Positions 1 through 8,678 are shown, counted from the first letter of the stretch. The stretch is 64,000 nucleotides of DNA from Tardiphaga alba (GCF_018279705.1 NZ_CP036498.1:5287001-5351000); one strand, 5' to 3'. The notes: generated by a model from the letters alone, not told the origin. Translations and numbers: made by a program.

Positions 1-86
1 GGGCGTCTCGAAGGATGGCGGCCTTCCTCGATCTTCGTCTTCACCCTTCGAGACGCGCGCGAGGGCGCGCTCCTCAGGGTGAGGGC
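1..86. repeat. Dispersed intergenic palindrome, family F copy 1
   Basis: The segment contains nested inverted repeats: bases 3-14 pair with 45-56 (core GCGTCTCGAAGG), and 42-84 has the form TCACCCT..GAGAC-GCGC-(spacer)-GCGC-TCCTCAGGGTGA. The same layout, with different inner bases, recurs at 16976-17090. Elements of this shape are common between genes in Bradyrhizobium relatives. No coding potential is apparent, and the copy is cut by the window edge. Confidence 0.65.
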
Positions 87-105
87 CGCGCCTGGAGAAT
101 CCTCG

Positions 106-1160
106 ATGACGACTGCCGCCACCCAAAAAATTCCCGTGACCGTGCTGACTGGCTATCTCGGCGCCGGCAAGACCACGCTGCTGAATCGCATCCTCACCGA
201 GAACCACGGCAAGAAATACGCCGTCATCGTCAATGAATTCGGCGAGATCGGCATCGACAACGACCTCATCATCGGCGCCGATGAGGAAGTGTTCGAGATG
301 AACAATGGCTGCGTCTGCTGTACCGTCCGCGGCGACCTCGTGCGCATCCTCGAAGGCCTGATGAAGCGCAAGGGCAAATTCGACGCCATCATCGTCGAGA
401 CCACGGGCCTCGCTGACCCGGCGCCGGTTGCCCAGACCTTCTTCGTCGATGAAGACGTGCAGGCCAATGCGCGGCTCGATGCCGTCGTCACCGTGGCCGA
501 TGCCAAGTGGTTGAGCGACCGCCTCAAGGACGCGCCGGAAGCCAAGAACCAGATCGCCTTTGCCGACGTCATCGTCCTCAACAAGACCGATCTCGTCACG
601 CCGCCGGAGCTCGCGGAGGTCGAAGCCCGCATCCGTGCGATCAATCCCTATGCCAAGCTGCATCGCACCACGCGCGCGCAGGTGAAGCTGGAAGACGTGC
701 TCGACCGTGGCGCCTTCGACCTCGACCGCATCCTCGAGATCGAACCGGAATTCCTCAACGCCGACGATCACGATCACCACCATCATGATCACGACCATGG
801 CCACGATCATCACCATCATCATGGCCACGACCACGGTCACGGGCTGAAGCACTATCACGACGAGGACATGCAATCGCTGTCGCTGCGCACCGACATGGCG
901 CTCGATCCCTCGACTTTCATGCCCTGGCTGCAGGACCTAATGGCCAAGGAAGGCGGCAGGATCCTGCGTTCCAAGGCATCATCTCATTCTCCGGCGATGA
1001 CGAGCGCTATGTGTTCCAGGGCGTGCACATGATGCTGGAAGGCGATCACCAGCGCGCATGGAAGGATGACGAGAAGCGCGAAAGCCGCCTCGTCTTCATT
1101 GGCCGCGAATTGCCCGAGCAGCTGATCCGCGACGGCTTCGCACAGATCATTCCGTCCTGA
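106..1160 (+). pseudogene. CobW/G3E-family metal-chaperone GTPase, frameshifted near its C-terminus
   Basis: This is a G3E GTPase of the CobW/YjiA type, which uses GTP hydrolysis to deliver a metal ion to client proteins in the cytoplasm. The start at 106 follows a GGAG. The P-loop GYLGAGKTT is at residues 16-24, the CVCC metal-binding motif at 69-72, and NKTD at about 159. A His/Asp-rich loop lies at about residues 221-253 (bases 766-864), as in zinc or cobalt chaperones. A single G is missing at about 975-977: the frame reads ILRSK and then leaves the family sequence. Shifting by one base restores a normal CobW C-terminal domain down to a TGA at 1158-1160 (351 aa). That stop overlaps the ATG of the WD40 gene (TGATG), which supports the restored frame. 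As sequenced, the frame ends early at 1032. A sequencing error is more likely than decay. Confidence 0.88.
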
Positions 1161-2179
1161 TGTCCGATTTCAATCCGCTCAAGGAGCAAGAATCGATCGT
1201 CTCCGTCACCGACCGCGTAGTCGGAGCGACGATCGGTGCCGCGGTCTCCGCCGTGCATTTTTTCGGCGACAAGGCCGCCTTTGTCGGCGCCGAGGAAAAG
1301 GTCACGCTGGTCGATCCCGATGGCAGTGCGACGCCGGTCGAGGTCGCCTTCGGCGCGATCCTTTGCAGCGCCAGCGACGGCAAGCGGATCGTGATGGGGT
1401 GCGACGACGGCAAGGTCGTCGCTCTCGATCGCGACGGCGCGGTCTCGACCTTCGCCACCGACGCCAAACGCCGCTGGATCGACAATGTCGCGCTGCATCC
1501 CGACGGCGCTGTGGCGTGGTCGGCCGGCAAAACGGCCTTTGTGCAGGCGCCGAAAGGCGAGCTCAAATTCTTCGACGTGCCGACAACCGTCGGCGGTCTC
1601 GCTTTCGCGCCGAAGGGCCTGCGGCTTGGCATCGCGCACTACAACGGCGTGACGCTGTGGTTTCCCAACATGGCCGGCAGCGCCGAAGTGCTGGAATGGC
1701 AGGGCTCGCATCTCGGCGTCACCTTCAGCCCGGACAACAAATTCCTCGTCACGGCGATGCATGAACCCGCCCTGCACGGCTGGCGGCTCGCCGATGGCAA
1801 GCATATGCGCATGACCGGCTATCCCGCCCGCGTGCGCTCGATCGGCTGGACAGCGGGCGGCAAGGGCCTTGCGACCTCCGGCGCCGATACGGTGATCGTC
1901 TGGCCATTCACGACCAAGGACGGCCCGATGGGCAAGGAGCCGGCGATGCTGGCCCCGCTCAAGGCGAAGGTCACCATGGTCGCCTGTCATCCCAAGCAGG
2001 ACATTCTTGCTTGCGGCTATAGCGACGGCACGATTTTGATGGTGCGACTGGTCGATGGCGCAGAAATTCTCGTTCGCGCCAACAAGGGTGAGCCAGTGAC
2101 GGCCCTCGCCTGGAACGCGCGCGGCTCGCTGCTCGCCTTCGCCGATCAGAACGGCGATGCGGGGCTGCTCGCCGTCTAG
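1160..2179 (+). CDS. WD40 repeat protein coupled to CobW GTPase
   Basis: A 339-residue cytoplasmic protein without a signal peptide. It is built of beta-propeller repeats, visible as recurring blade endings such as VALDRDG, VTLWFPN, VIVWPF and ILMVRLVDG. WD40 propellers are protein-interaction platforms, and the exact role of this one is not known. The ATG shares a base with the stop of the restored CobW frame, so the two are translationally coupled. Such CobW-WD40 neighbours occur in rhizobia near zinc-uptake genes, so a role in metal allocation is a reasonable inference. A hairpin at 2272-2298 follows. Confidence 0.85.
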   Translation: MSDFNPLKEQESIVSVTDRVVGATIGAAVSAVHFFGDKAAFVGAEEKVTLVDPDGSATPVEVAFGAILCSASDGKRIVMGCDDGKVVALDRDGAVSTFATDAKRRWIDNVALHPDGAVAWSAGKTAFVQAPKGELKFFDVPTTVGGLAFAPKGLRLGIAHYNGVTLWFPNMAGSAEVLEWQGSHLGVTFSPDNKFLVTAMHEPALHGWRLADGKHMRMTGYPARVRSIGWTAGGKGLATSGADTVIVWPFTTKDGPMGKEPAMLAPLKAKVTMVACHPKQDILACGYSDGTILMVRLVDGAEILVRANKGEPVTALAWNARGSLLAFADQNGDAGLLAV

Positions 2180-2271
2180 CTAGCTCACGCCAGCGTAACA
2201 CCGCCGGGGAGAGTTGCTCATGCATCTCTCCCACCGTGACGGGTTTCATGATCTCCCCGCTTTGACTGGTT

Positions 2272-2301
2272 CCTCTCCCGTGCTAATCGAGGGAGAGGTT
2301 T
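2272..2301 (+). terminator. Hairpin between the WD40 gene and the copper cluster
   Basis: CCTCTCCC (2272-2279) pairs with GGGAGAGG (2291-2298) around an 11-base loop, and a short TTT follows. It lies 90 bases after the WD40 stop. The 3' arm also supplies the GGAGAGG that probably serves as ribosome-binding site for the GTG start at 2308, so the hairpin could also affect initiation. Termination is only a possibility because the T-run is short. Confidence 0.4.
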
Positions 2302-2307
2302 GAACCT

Positions 2308-2691
2308 GTGACACATGGATCGCGCAAACGCTGGTTTGGCGCCGTGGCTTCCCTGGCCGCGGTCTATGCGCTTGTCCTCAATGTGGTGCTGTCGAGCCTG
2401 ATCCTGGCATCGGTCTCGCCGGCCGCACAGGCCGCGGGCTTCGAGCTCTGCCTGACCCATCCCGATCTCGCCGTATCCCTCGACGACAACGGCAAGACCA
2501 CCGGTGCACCGGCGGTTCACTGCCCGGCCTGTCTCGGCACCCATGCGCCCGGCGCACCGCCAGCCATTGCCACCTTCGCCATCACGCGCATCGCCATTGC
2601 GATTACGCCGTTCACCGCGCCGGACGATCGCATCGTCGCGGAACGGGCAACGTCCGACCACCGGGCCCGCGCACCACCGCAGCTGAGCTGA
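2308..2691 (+). CDS. DUF2946-family small membrane/secreted protein
   Basis: A 127-residue protein starting at GTG 2308, nine bases after GGAGAGG. One hydrophobic segment at residues 13-40 acts as signal or anchor. It is followed by a short exported domain with the HCPACLG motif characteristic of DUF2946, and a Pro/Ala-rich tail. The HCxxC motif suggests copper binding. DUF2946 proteins often sit beside copper-related TonB receptors and PCuAC/YcnI chaperones, as here, so a role in periplasmic copper handling is inferred. It is followed after 66 bases by the TonB receptor. Confidence 0.75.
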   Translation: MTHGSRKRWFGAVASLAAVYALVLNVVLSSLILASVSPAAQAAGFELCLTHPDLAVSLDDNGKTTGAPAVHCPACLGTHAPGAPPAIATFAITRIAIAITPFTAPDDRIVAERATSDHRARAPPQLS

Positions 2692-2757
2692 CGTCCCACG
2701 ACGCCTTGCGCCGCGCATCTACGCGCGCTCAGTTCAATCCCGGTGGAGTTTCACCTC

Positions 2758-4965
2758 ATGTTATCCGTTTCCATGCGGCTGCGCGGCGTCCTGCTCGCAT
2801 CCGCGGCCACGCTCGTCCCAGGCATGGTAGTGGCCCAAACAGGCCCTTTCACATCGCTTCCGGCGGTGACCGTCGATGCACCGGCGCAGCAGCGCAGTGT
2901 CGCACCGCGCAAACCGCGTCCAACGGCACAGAACACCGGGGCACGCGGCGTGGCCGCGGCACCGGTTGCAACGCCCGCCTCGCCTACCGCGGCCCCCGCG
3001 TCCCGCGTACCCGGCTCCCTCACCGTCCTGACCGCACAACAGGCGCTGCGCGAGATCCAGCAGACGCCCGGCGGTGTTGCGCTGGTGACGGCGGATGCGT
3101 GGAAGAACTCCACGCCGTCGAACACCATCAAGGATGTGCTGGACTATGTGCCCGGCGTGTTCGCTCAGCCGAAATGGGGCGACGACACGCGGCTGTCGAT
3201 CCGCGGCTCCAGCCTGTCGCGGAACTTCCATCTGCGCGGCGTGCAGCTCTACATGGACGGCATCCCGATCAACACCGCGGACGGCTATGGCGATTTCCAG
3301 GAGATCGACCCCACCGCCTATAAATATGTCGAGGTGTTCAAGGGCGGCAACGCGCTGCGCTTCGGCGCCAATTCGCTCGGCGGCGCCATCAATTTCGTGA
3401 CGCCGTCCGGCCGCGATCCCTGGCTCAACGCCGTATCGCTCGACATGGGCGCCTTCGGCTTCCGCCGCCTGCAGGCCTCCACCGGCGGCGCCAACGGCCC
3501 GTGGGACGGTTTCATCACCGCCTCCACGCAATCCGCCGACGGCTTCCGCGACCACAGCTACGGCAATGCGACGCGCGTCAGCGGCAATGTGGGCTACCAA
3601 TTCTCACCGGACTTCGAGACGCGCTTCTATCTCAACGCCAACACTGTGCGACAGCGCATTCCCGGTTCGGTGAGCAAGGAATCAGCGCTGAATTCACCGA
3701 CCACGGCAGCGGCGAACAACATCACCGGCGATCAGCAGCGCAATATCGACACCGTGCGCCTCGCCAACAAGACGACGATCCGGCTCGACAACACCACCAT
3801 CGATTTCGGCATCTTCGGCGTTGATCGTCACCTGATGCATCCGATCTTCCAGTATCTGGACTATCGCTATCAGGACTACGGCGGCTTCGCGAAAGTCACC
3901 GACGATCGCATGATCGGCGGCTATCGCAACGTCTTCGTGGCTGGCGTCAATCTCATCAACGGGCGCATCGATAACAACCAGTATGTCAACGTCGCCGGAC
4001 AAAAGGGCGCACTGACGTCGTCGTCGATCGACCGATCGAAGAACACATCGGTCTATGTCGAAAACTCGTTCTACTTCCTTCCCAACGTCGCGCTGATCGG
4101 CGGCACGCAGTTCCTTTATGCGACGCGTAACCGTCAGGATCGTTTCCTCAGCGACGGTGATCAATCAGGCGCGACCGAGTTCAATCTCTGGAGTCCGAAA
4201 GGCGGCGTTCTCTGGAACATCGATCCGACCTGGCAGGCTTATGCGAATATCTCGCGCAGTGCGGAAGTCCCGAGCTTCGGCGAGAGTTCGAATGGGCCGG
4301 GCATCCCGACCATTCCCTTCACCAGCATCCGTCCGCAGCGCGCCACGACTTACGAGATCGGCACGCGCGGGCGGCGCCCTGACGTGACATGGGAGCTGAC
4401 CGGCTACCGCGCCAATATCACCGACGAATTGCAGTGCATCTACAGCGCCTTCGGCAATTGCAACGTCACCAATGCCGACCGCACCATCCATCAGGGCATC
4501 GAAGCCGGTCTCGGCATCGCGGTGCTGAAGGGCATGTTCGACGCATCGGCGCAGCCGGACAGGCTGTGGCTCAACATGGCCTATACGCTGAACGACTTCC
4601 GCTTCGACAATGATGCGACGTTCCGCAACAACCTGCTGCCCGGTGCCCCCCGTCACTATCTGCGCGCCGAACTGCTCTACAAGCACGCCAATGGATTCTA
4701 TCTCGGGCCCAATGTCGAATGGGTGCCGGAATCCTATTATGTCGACAGCGCCAATACGCTGAAGACCGAACCTTATGCGCTGCTCGGCCTGAAGGCCGGC
4801 GTCGACAATGGCGGGACCTATTCGGGTTACATCGAGGCACGCAACATCCTCGACACCCGCTACATCGCATCGGCCAGCATCCTCAACCAGGCCACCGCCG
4901 CGTCGCCCCTGTTCGAACCCGGCACCGGCCGCGCCGTCTATGTCGGCGTCAAGGCAAGGTGGTGA
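2758..4965 (+). CDS. TonB-dependent outer-membrane receptor (probable copper/metallophore uptake)
   Basis: An outer-membrane receptor of 735 residues. The ATG at 2758 is preferred over the upstream in-frame GTG (2743) because a GGAG lies nine bases before it. A signal peptide ends near VVAQ. A Pro/Ala-rich linker with a TonB-box-like stretch (LPAVTVDAP) precedes the plug domain, which contains LSIRGSS, YMDGIPINTADG and LRFGANSLGGAINFVTP. A 22-strand barrel follows, closing with the aromatic C-terminus VKARW. Neighbouring DUF2946 and YcnI-PCuAC genes suggest copper or a copper complex as substrate. The sequence alone would also fit a ferric-siderophore receptor. Confidence 0.85.
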   Translation: MLSVSMRLRGVLLASAATLVPGMVVAQTGPFTSLPAVTVDAPAQQRSVAPRKPRPTAQNTGARGVAAAPVATPASPTAAPASRVPGSLTVLTAQQALREIQQTPGGVALVTADAWKNSTPSNTIKDVLDYVPGVFAQPKWGDDTRLSIRGSSLSRNFHLRGVQLYMDGIPINTADGYGDFQEIDPTAYKYVEVFKGGNALRFGANSLGGAINFVTPSGRDPWLNAVSLDMGAFGFRRLQASTGGANGPWDGFITASTQSADGFRDHSYGNATRVSGNVGYQFSPDFETRFYLNANTVRQRIPGSVSKESALNSPTTAAANNITGDQQRNIDTVRLANKTTIRLDNTTIDFGIFGVDRHLMHPIFQYLDYRYQDYGGFAKVTDDRMIGGYRNVFVAGVNLINGRIDNNQYVNVAGQKGALTSSSIDRSKNTSVYVENSFYFLPNVALIGGTQFLYATRNRQDRFLSDGDQSGATEFNLWSPKGGVLWNIDPTWQAYANISRSAEVPSFGESSNGPGIPTIPFTSIRPQRATTYEIGTRGRRPDVTWELTGYRANITDELQCIYSAFGNCNVTNADRTIHQGIEAGLGIAVLKGMFDASAQPDRLWLNMAYTLNDFRFDNDATFRNNLLPGAPRHYLRAELLYKHANGFYLGPNVEWVPESYYVDSANTLKTEPYALLGLKAGVDNGGTYSGYIEARNILDTRYIASASILNQATAASPLFEPGTGRAVYVGVKARW

Positions 4966-5009
4966 AAATGACATCTCACGCTAGACTACAGACCGCGAAA
5001 GGACATCTC

Positions 5010-5972
5010 ATGACGAACCGCTCCACGCTGCTGCTTATCGCTGCGCTCGGCACAGCCAGCGCACCGGCCTTTGCCCATGTGTTCGTGCAGAGTGGCACGG
5101 CCACGGTCGGCGGATCGTATCGCGCCGTGCTGGCCGTGCCGCATGGTTGCGGTGCCTCGCCGACGACAAAGATCACCGTGCAGATTCCCGAGGGCATGAT
5201 CGCGGTGAAACCGATGCCGAAGCCGGGCTGGCTGATCGAGACCAAGAAAGGTCCGTATGCGCAGAGCTACGACTTCATGCATGGCATGAAGGCATCCGAG
5301 GGCATCAAGCAGATTTCGTGGACGGGGAAACTCGAGAACGACTTCTATGACGAGTTCGTCTTCTCGGCCTACCTGCCGGCTTCCCTGAAAGCCGATGCGC
5401 CGCTTTACCTGCCGACCCTGCAGACCTGCGAGAACGGCTCCGAAGACTGGGCACAGATTCCCGCAGCCGGACAGGATTCGCACAGCCTGAAGTCACCCGC
5501 ACCGGCAGTGCGCCTCGCAGCCGCGCCTGCGAAGGACGCGATGGCGCAGATGGCCGGCATGATCCATGCGGGCGACCTGATGATCTCAGCGCCATGGACG
5601 CGCGCGACGCCACCGGCAGCCAAGGTGGCGGGCGGCTATCTCACGGTGACCAACAACGGAAAGAGCAGCGACAGGCTGATCGGCGGCTCGTTCGCTGGCG
5701 GCAGCCGGATCGAAGTGCACGAAATGAGCGTCACCGATGGCGTGATGAAGATGCGCCCGTTGAATGCTGGCCTGGAGATCAAGCCGGGCGCCACGGTCAA
5801 GCTCGAGCCCGGCGGCTATCACCTGATGCTGATGGACCTGAAGAAGCCATTCGCGAAAGGCGAAAAGATCAAGGCACAACTACAGTTCGAGAAGGCCGGC
5901 AAGGTCGATGTCGAGCTCGACGTGAATGCCGTCGGAGCATCGGCGCCTGCTGGTGGCGGACACGCCCACTAG
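5010..5972 (+). CDS. YcnI (DUF1775)-PCu(A)C fusion, periplasmic copper chaperone
   Basis: A 320-residue exported protein. The ATG at 5010 is chosen because AAAGGA lies six bases upstream; an earlier ATG at 4968 lacks a site and would put 14 charged residues before the signal peptide. Cleavage after PAFA would leave His as residue 1 of the mature protein, the copper ligand of the YcnI (DUF1775) domain (about residues 20-165). A linker leads to a PCu(A)C domain (about 185-310) with the Cu(I) motif HEM..GVMKM..GGYHLML. The C-terminus ends in GGGHAH, which may add a metal site. Two copper-binding modules in one chain would allow handover between them. It is 45 bases after the TonB receptor and probably in the same operon. 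Confidence 0.9.
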   Translation: MTNRSTLLLIAALGTASAPAFAHVFVQSGTATVGGSYRAVLAVPHGCGASPTTKITVQIPEGMIAVKPMPKPGWLIETKKGPYAQSYDFMHGMKASEGIKQISWTGKLENDFYDEFVFSAYLPASLKADAPLYLPTLQTCENGSEDWAQIPAAGQDSHSLKSPAPAVRLAAAPAKDAMAQMAGMIHAGDLMISAPWTRATPPAAKVAGGYLTVTNNGKSSDRLIGGSFAGGSRIEVHEMSVTDGVMKMRPLNAGLEIKPGATVKLEPGGYHLMLMDLKKPFAKGEKIKAQLQFEKAGKVDVELDVNAVGASAPAGGGHAH

Positions 5973-6035
5973 ACGGGTTCACTCATCGAAAGATGAACGA
6001 AACGAGATGGGGTCGCGCAGATCGCGCGGCCCCTG

Positions 6036-6257
6036 TCAGCAACTGCTGCGATCGACGACCACGTCGCCCCAATCCAGCGGCCGCGATTCCACGCGCACCA
6101 GCTTCGCTGCTCCGCAGTGGCTGCATTCGAACGAGCGGGTCTCGAACCCCTCGAACTGATCAATGGACTTCAGCAGAATGCGTGTTCGGCAACGATCGCA
6201 TTTCAGGTGACCAGTGCGAATATTGTCATTGTTGAAAGAGTGCCCACGGGGCGACAT
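6036..6257 (-). CDS. Small zinc-ribbon-like protein, function unknown
   Basis: A 73-residue protein with two Cys pairs, CDRCR near residue 20 and CSHCG near residue 45, spaced as in a zinc ribbon, with FETRSFEC between them. Short proteins of this layout are frequent in Bradyrhizobium genomes and have no assigned role. The ribosome-binding site is weak (GAGG about eight bases upstream). It stands alone between convergent and divergent neighbours. The Cys pattern is the main support. Confidence 0.6.
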   Translation of the reverse strand: MSPRGHSFNNDNIRTGHLKCDRCRTRILLKSIDQFEGFETRSFECSHCGAAKLVRVESRPLDWGDVVVDRSSC

Positions 6258-6553
6258 GTGGAAAACCTCGACTGGGCATTAGCGCCCGAGAGAACGGCCG
6301 TATGTTCTGAAACAATATTGAGGCAAAGCAGAATAATGTCGGAAACAGCTACGAATCAGCACTTCTGAGGTTTCGGAGCATTTAACGATTTTTGATAGCT
6401 TGCAATCGAACAAGCCGCTATTCGCCCCCACAATCGCGTGTGGAGTGCGTGAACTATAGTCGCATATCACACGGCAGCATGACCTGTGGTCGATAGTGCA
6501 CTGCGGCGCCATCGTCCCGTTTCGTTTTGATCACCTTAGTCGGTCAGGACCAG
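6258..6553. other. Non-coding stretch, relatively AT-rich
   Basis: About 300 bases between the zinc-ribbon gene and the 3' end of the protease-like gene. Open frames here lack ribosome-binding sites and recognisable protein sequence. I see no convincing repeat, terminator or RNA. It probably includes the promoter of the zinc-ribbon gene. Confidence 0.4.
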
Positions 6554-7525
6554 TCAGTGCAGCCGCGGCGCCTTCAGCATCCGCGCGCGGTCAGTGGATA
6601 CCAGCTCCACATCGAACGTGTCTCCGCCGCGGTAGAGCGTCAGTGGCACATCGACACCCGCCGCGCCAAGGCTCCACAGGGCCTGATAGAACTCGGCGGA
6701 ATCGCGCACCTCTTCGCCATCCACCGCCAGAATGACGTCGCCGGTCTTGAGTTCCGCCCGGGCGGCGGGTCCGCGCTTGGCGATCCCGACCACCACGACC
6801 TTGTCCTCGACCTCGGCGGCATAGAGGCCCAGCCATGGCCGTGCCGGCCTGTTGACCCGGCCGAACTTGCGGAGATCATCGAGAACCGGCTTCAGCAGGT
6901 CGATCGGCACGACCATGTTCAGATGCTCGCTCTGCCCGCCATGCTCGCGCTCGATCTGCAACGAACCGATCCCGATCAACTCGCCTTTGCCGTCGATCAA
7001 CGCCGCCCCGCCCCAGTTCGGATGCGCGGGATGGGTGAACAAGGCATCGTCGATGAAATACTCCCAGTAACCGGCGAACTCCTGGACAGCTGCGATCTTG
7101 CCGGACACCGAACGCGTGCGGCCGCCGGCGCCGCCGACCACCACCTGATCACCCGGCTTCGCAGCGCTGGACGTGCCCAGCTTGAGCGGAATGATGTCGA
7201 TATCGCCGAGCACTTGAACCAGGCCGAGGCCGCTCTCCTGATCGACGCCGAGTACCGTGCCCGGCACCACGGCGCCATCGCCGAGATGCACCCAGATCGT
7301 CTCCGCTTCAGTGATGAGATAGCCGATAGTGAGGATCAGACCTTCGTCAATCAGCACCCCATTGCCGGCGCGCTCGGTGCCAAGGGTTTCCGCCGTGAAG
7401 GCATCTTCGGGAATGATGCAGTGAAGCCCGACGACGGCGTCGAGCGCACGATCGAGATCGAACTTGAAATCCTCCGGGCGCGGCTGAACGCCTGCAGGCA
7501 CCTTCCATTCGGTCAATGATGGCAT
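6554..7525 (-). CDS. S1C (DegP/HtrA)-like protein with PDZ domain and no catalytic triad
   Basis: A 323-residue protein with a trypsin-like double barrel (about residues 25-215) and a C-terminal PDZ domain (about 225-315, with GLYAAEV and LKTGDVILAVDGEEV). The ATG at 7525 is chosen for the GAGGAG six bases upstream. There is no signal peptide, so it is probably cytoplasmic. The three catalytic positions are replaced: the His of LTNNHV is Tyr69 (LTIGYLI), the Asp of DLAVL is Gly99 (SGLGLVQV), and the Ser of GNSGG is Trp171 (PNWGGA). The fold is kept but proteolysis should be impossible, so peptide or protein binding is more likely. It follows the esterase gene on the same strand after 82 bases. 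Confidence 0.85.
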   Translation of the reverse strand: MPSLTEWKVPAGVQPRPEDFKFDLDRALDAVVGLHCIIPEDAFTAETLGTERAGNGVLIDEGLILTIGYLITEAETIWVHLGDGAVVPGTVLGVDQESGLGLVQVLGDIDIIPLKLGTSSAAKPGDQVVVGGAGGRTRSVSGKIAAVQEFAGYWEYFIDDALFTHPAHPNWGGAALIDGKGELIGIGSLQIEREHGGQSEHLNMVVPIDLLKPVLDDLRKFGRVNRPARPWLGLYAAEVEDKVVVVGIAKRGPAARAELKTGDVILAVDGEEVRDSAEFYQALWSLGAAGVDVPLTLYRGGDTFDVELVSTDRARMLKAPRLH

Positions 7526-7607
7526 CCACATCTCCTCGTCCGAAATCGCCCGCCCACCGAGCATATAGGAACCGATTGGGCGCGCAAAAGTCCAGCACGC
7601 ACCGGTT

Positions 7608-8678
7608 TTATCGAGGGATACTCATCCAATCGAGCAGGACTGTGTTGATTTCACGCGGATAGGCGTGGCTGAGGTCGTCGATCTCGCGATAGGCGACATG
7701 CGCGCCCGCCACGGTGAGCGCGTCCCTTGCGTCGCGCGCGGTCTGCACCGGAAACATCCAGTCGAGCCGGCCATGCACGAGATGGATCGGTAGATCGCGC
7801 AGCCGATCGGCATCGGCGAATTGCGCCATCAGCGGATGGAAGGTCGCGGCCACCGGCGCCAGATGCGTGAAAGGTGAGTCCGCGCGAAGCCCGCTCACAT
7901 GGCAGAAGGTGCCGCCGTCGCTCATGCCGGTCAGCAGTTGTTGGGATCGATCGACGTTGTAGCGCCCCTGCACGAATTCGAGAATGCGGGCGATGTTCGG
8001 CGTGTCGGGATCATCGCCCATCAGCGCCCAGGTGCCACCGACCGCCGTGGGAGCGACGACGATGGCGCCGCGCGCACGCGTATCGGCAACCCAGCTCCAG
8101 AGAAACGCCCGGCCATTGCCGCTGCCGCCATGCAACGCCATGACCAGCGGCCACGTCCGATCCGGCGTGTAATATTCCGGCACGTAAAGCGAGAAGCCGC
8201 CGCGTGCCCCCGGCTCCCCGCCATGCATGACGCCCGTATTCTCGGCGGCGGGCTGCGCCAGTTGCGCGACAAGCGCGGCATCCTCGCGCAACGCCGGCGG
8301 CAGGAAAAACGAACTGACCGGCGGCAGTCGCCCGACCGTCGCATAGAGCGCCTCCTGCGCCCGCGTCGCGTGACGCACCGCGCGGAACACCATGGTGATA
8401 TCGCCGCCCGGCTTCTGCGCATCGCAGAGACCTGCAAAGCCCGCAATGACGGCATCGCTGGTGGTATCGAGCTGGCGGCGCAGGTCAGCGAATTCATCGG
8501 GCCACGGCGCCATCCCGGCACGCACCTCCTGCAAGGCCACATCCGGCCGGCCGACAGCGTCCATCATGGAATCGAAAGCCGGCGGATGAAGATGTCGCGC
8601 GACGAATTGCAGTGCTTCCAGCGTCTGCAGGAGCGGTGGCAGCAGTGCCACGATGTCATCGACAACCTTATCGCTCAT
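7608..8678 (-). CDS. Alpha/beta-hydrolase esterase with N-terminal helical extension
   Basis: A 356-residue protein. The start at 8678 (MSDKVVDD) follows GGAGG by five bases; upstream in-frame Met codons lack a site. Residues 1-150 are mostly helical and unassigned. The catalytic domain (about 160-356) shows LALHGGSGNG-type oxyanion sequence, nucleophile Ser253 in GMSDGG, Asp306 in HGRLDWMF and His338 in LSHAYP. It resembles PHB-depolymerase-like or phospholipase/carboxylesterase family proteins, with a substrate not known. There is no signal peptide. It is upstream of the triad-less S1C protein on the same strand, so the two may be co-transcribed. Confidence 0.82.
   Translation of the reverse strand: MSDKVVDDIVALLPPLLQTLEALQFVARHLHPPAFDSMMDAVGRPDVALQEVRAGMAPWPDEFADLRRQLDTTSDAVIAGFAGLCDAQKPGGDITMVFRAVRHATRAQEALYATVGRLPPVSSFFLPPALREDAALVAQLAQPAAENTGVMHGGEPGARGGFSLYVPEYYTPDRTWPLVMALHGGSGNGRAFLWSWVADTRARGAIVVAPTAVGGTWALMGDDPDTPNIARILEFVQGRYNVDRSQQLLTGMSDGGTFCHVSGLRADSPFTHLAPVAATFHPLMAQFADADRLRDLPIHLVHGRLDWMFPVQTARDARDALTVAGAHVAYREIDDLSHAYPREINTVLLDWMSIPR

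Noticed and set aside
6117..6368. A small plus-strand open frame between the zinc-ribbon gene and the protease-like gene.
   Set aside because: It overlaps the zinc-ribbon gene antisense, has no ribosome-binding site and no conserved-looking sequence.
6527..7519. A 330-codon plus-strand open frame opposite the protease-like gene.
   Set aside because: The minus strand has S1C and PDZ motifs and a good ribosome-binding site; the plus-strand product has no recognisable features.
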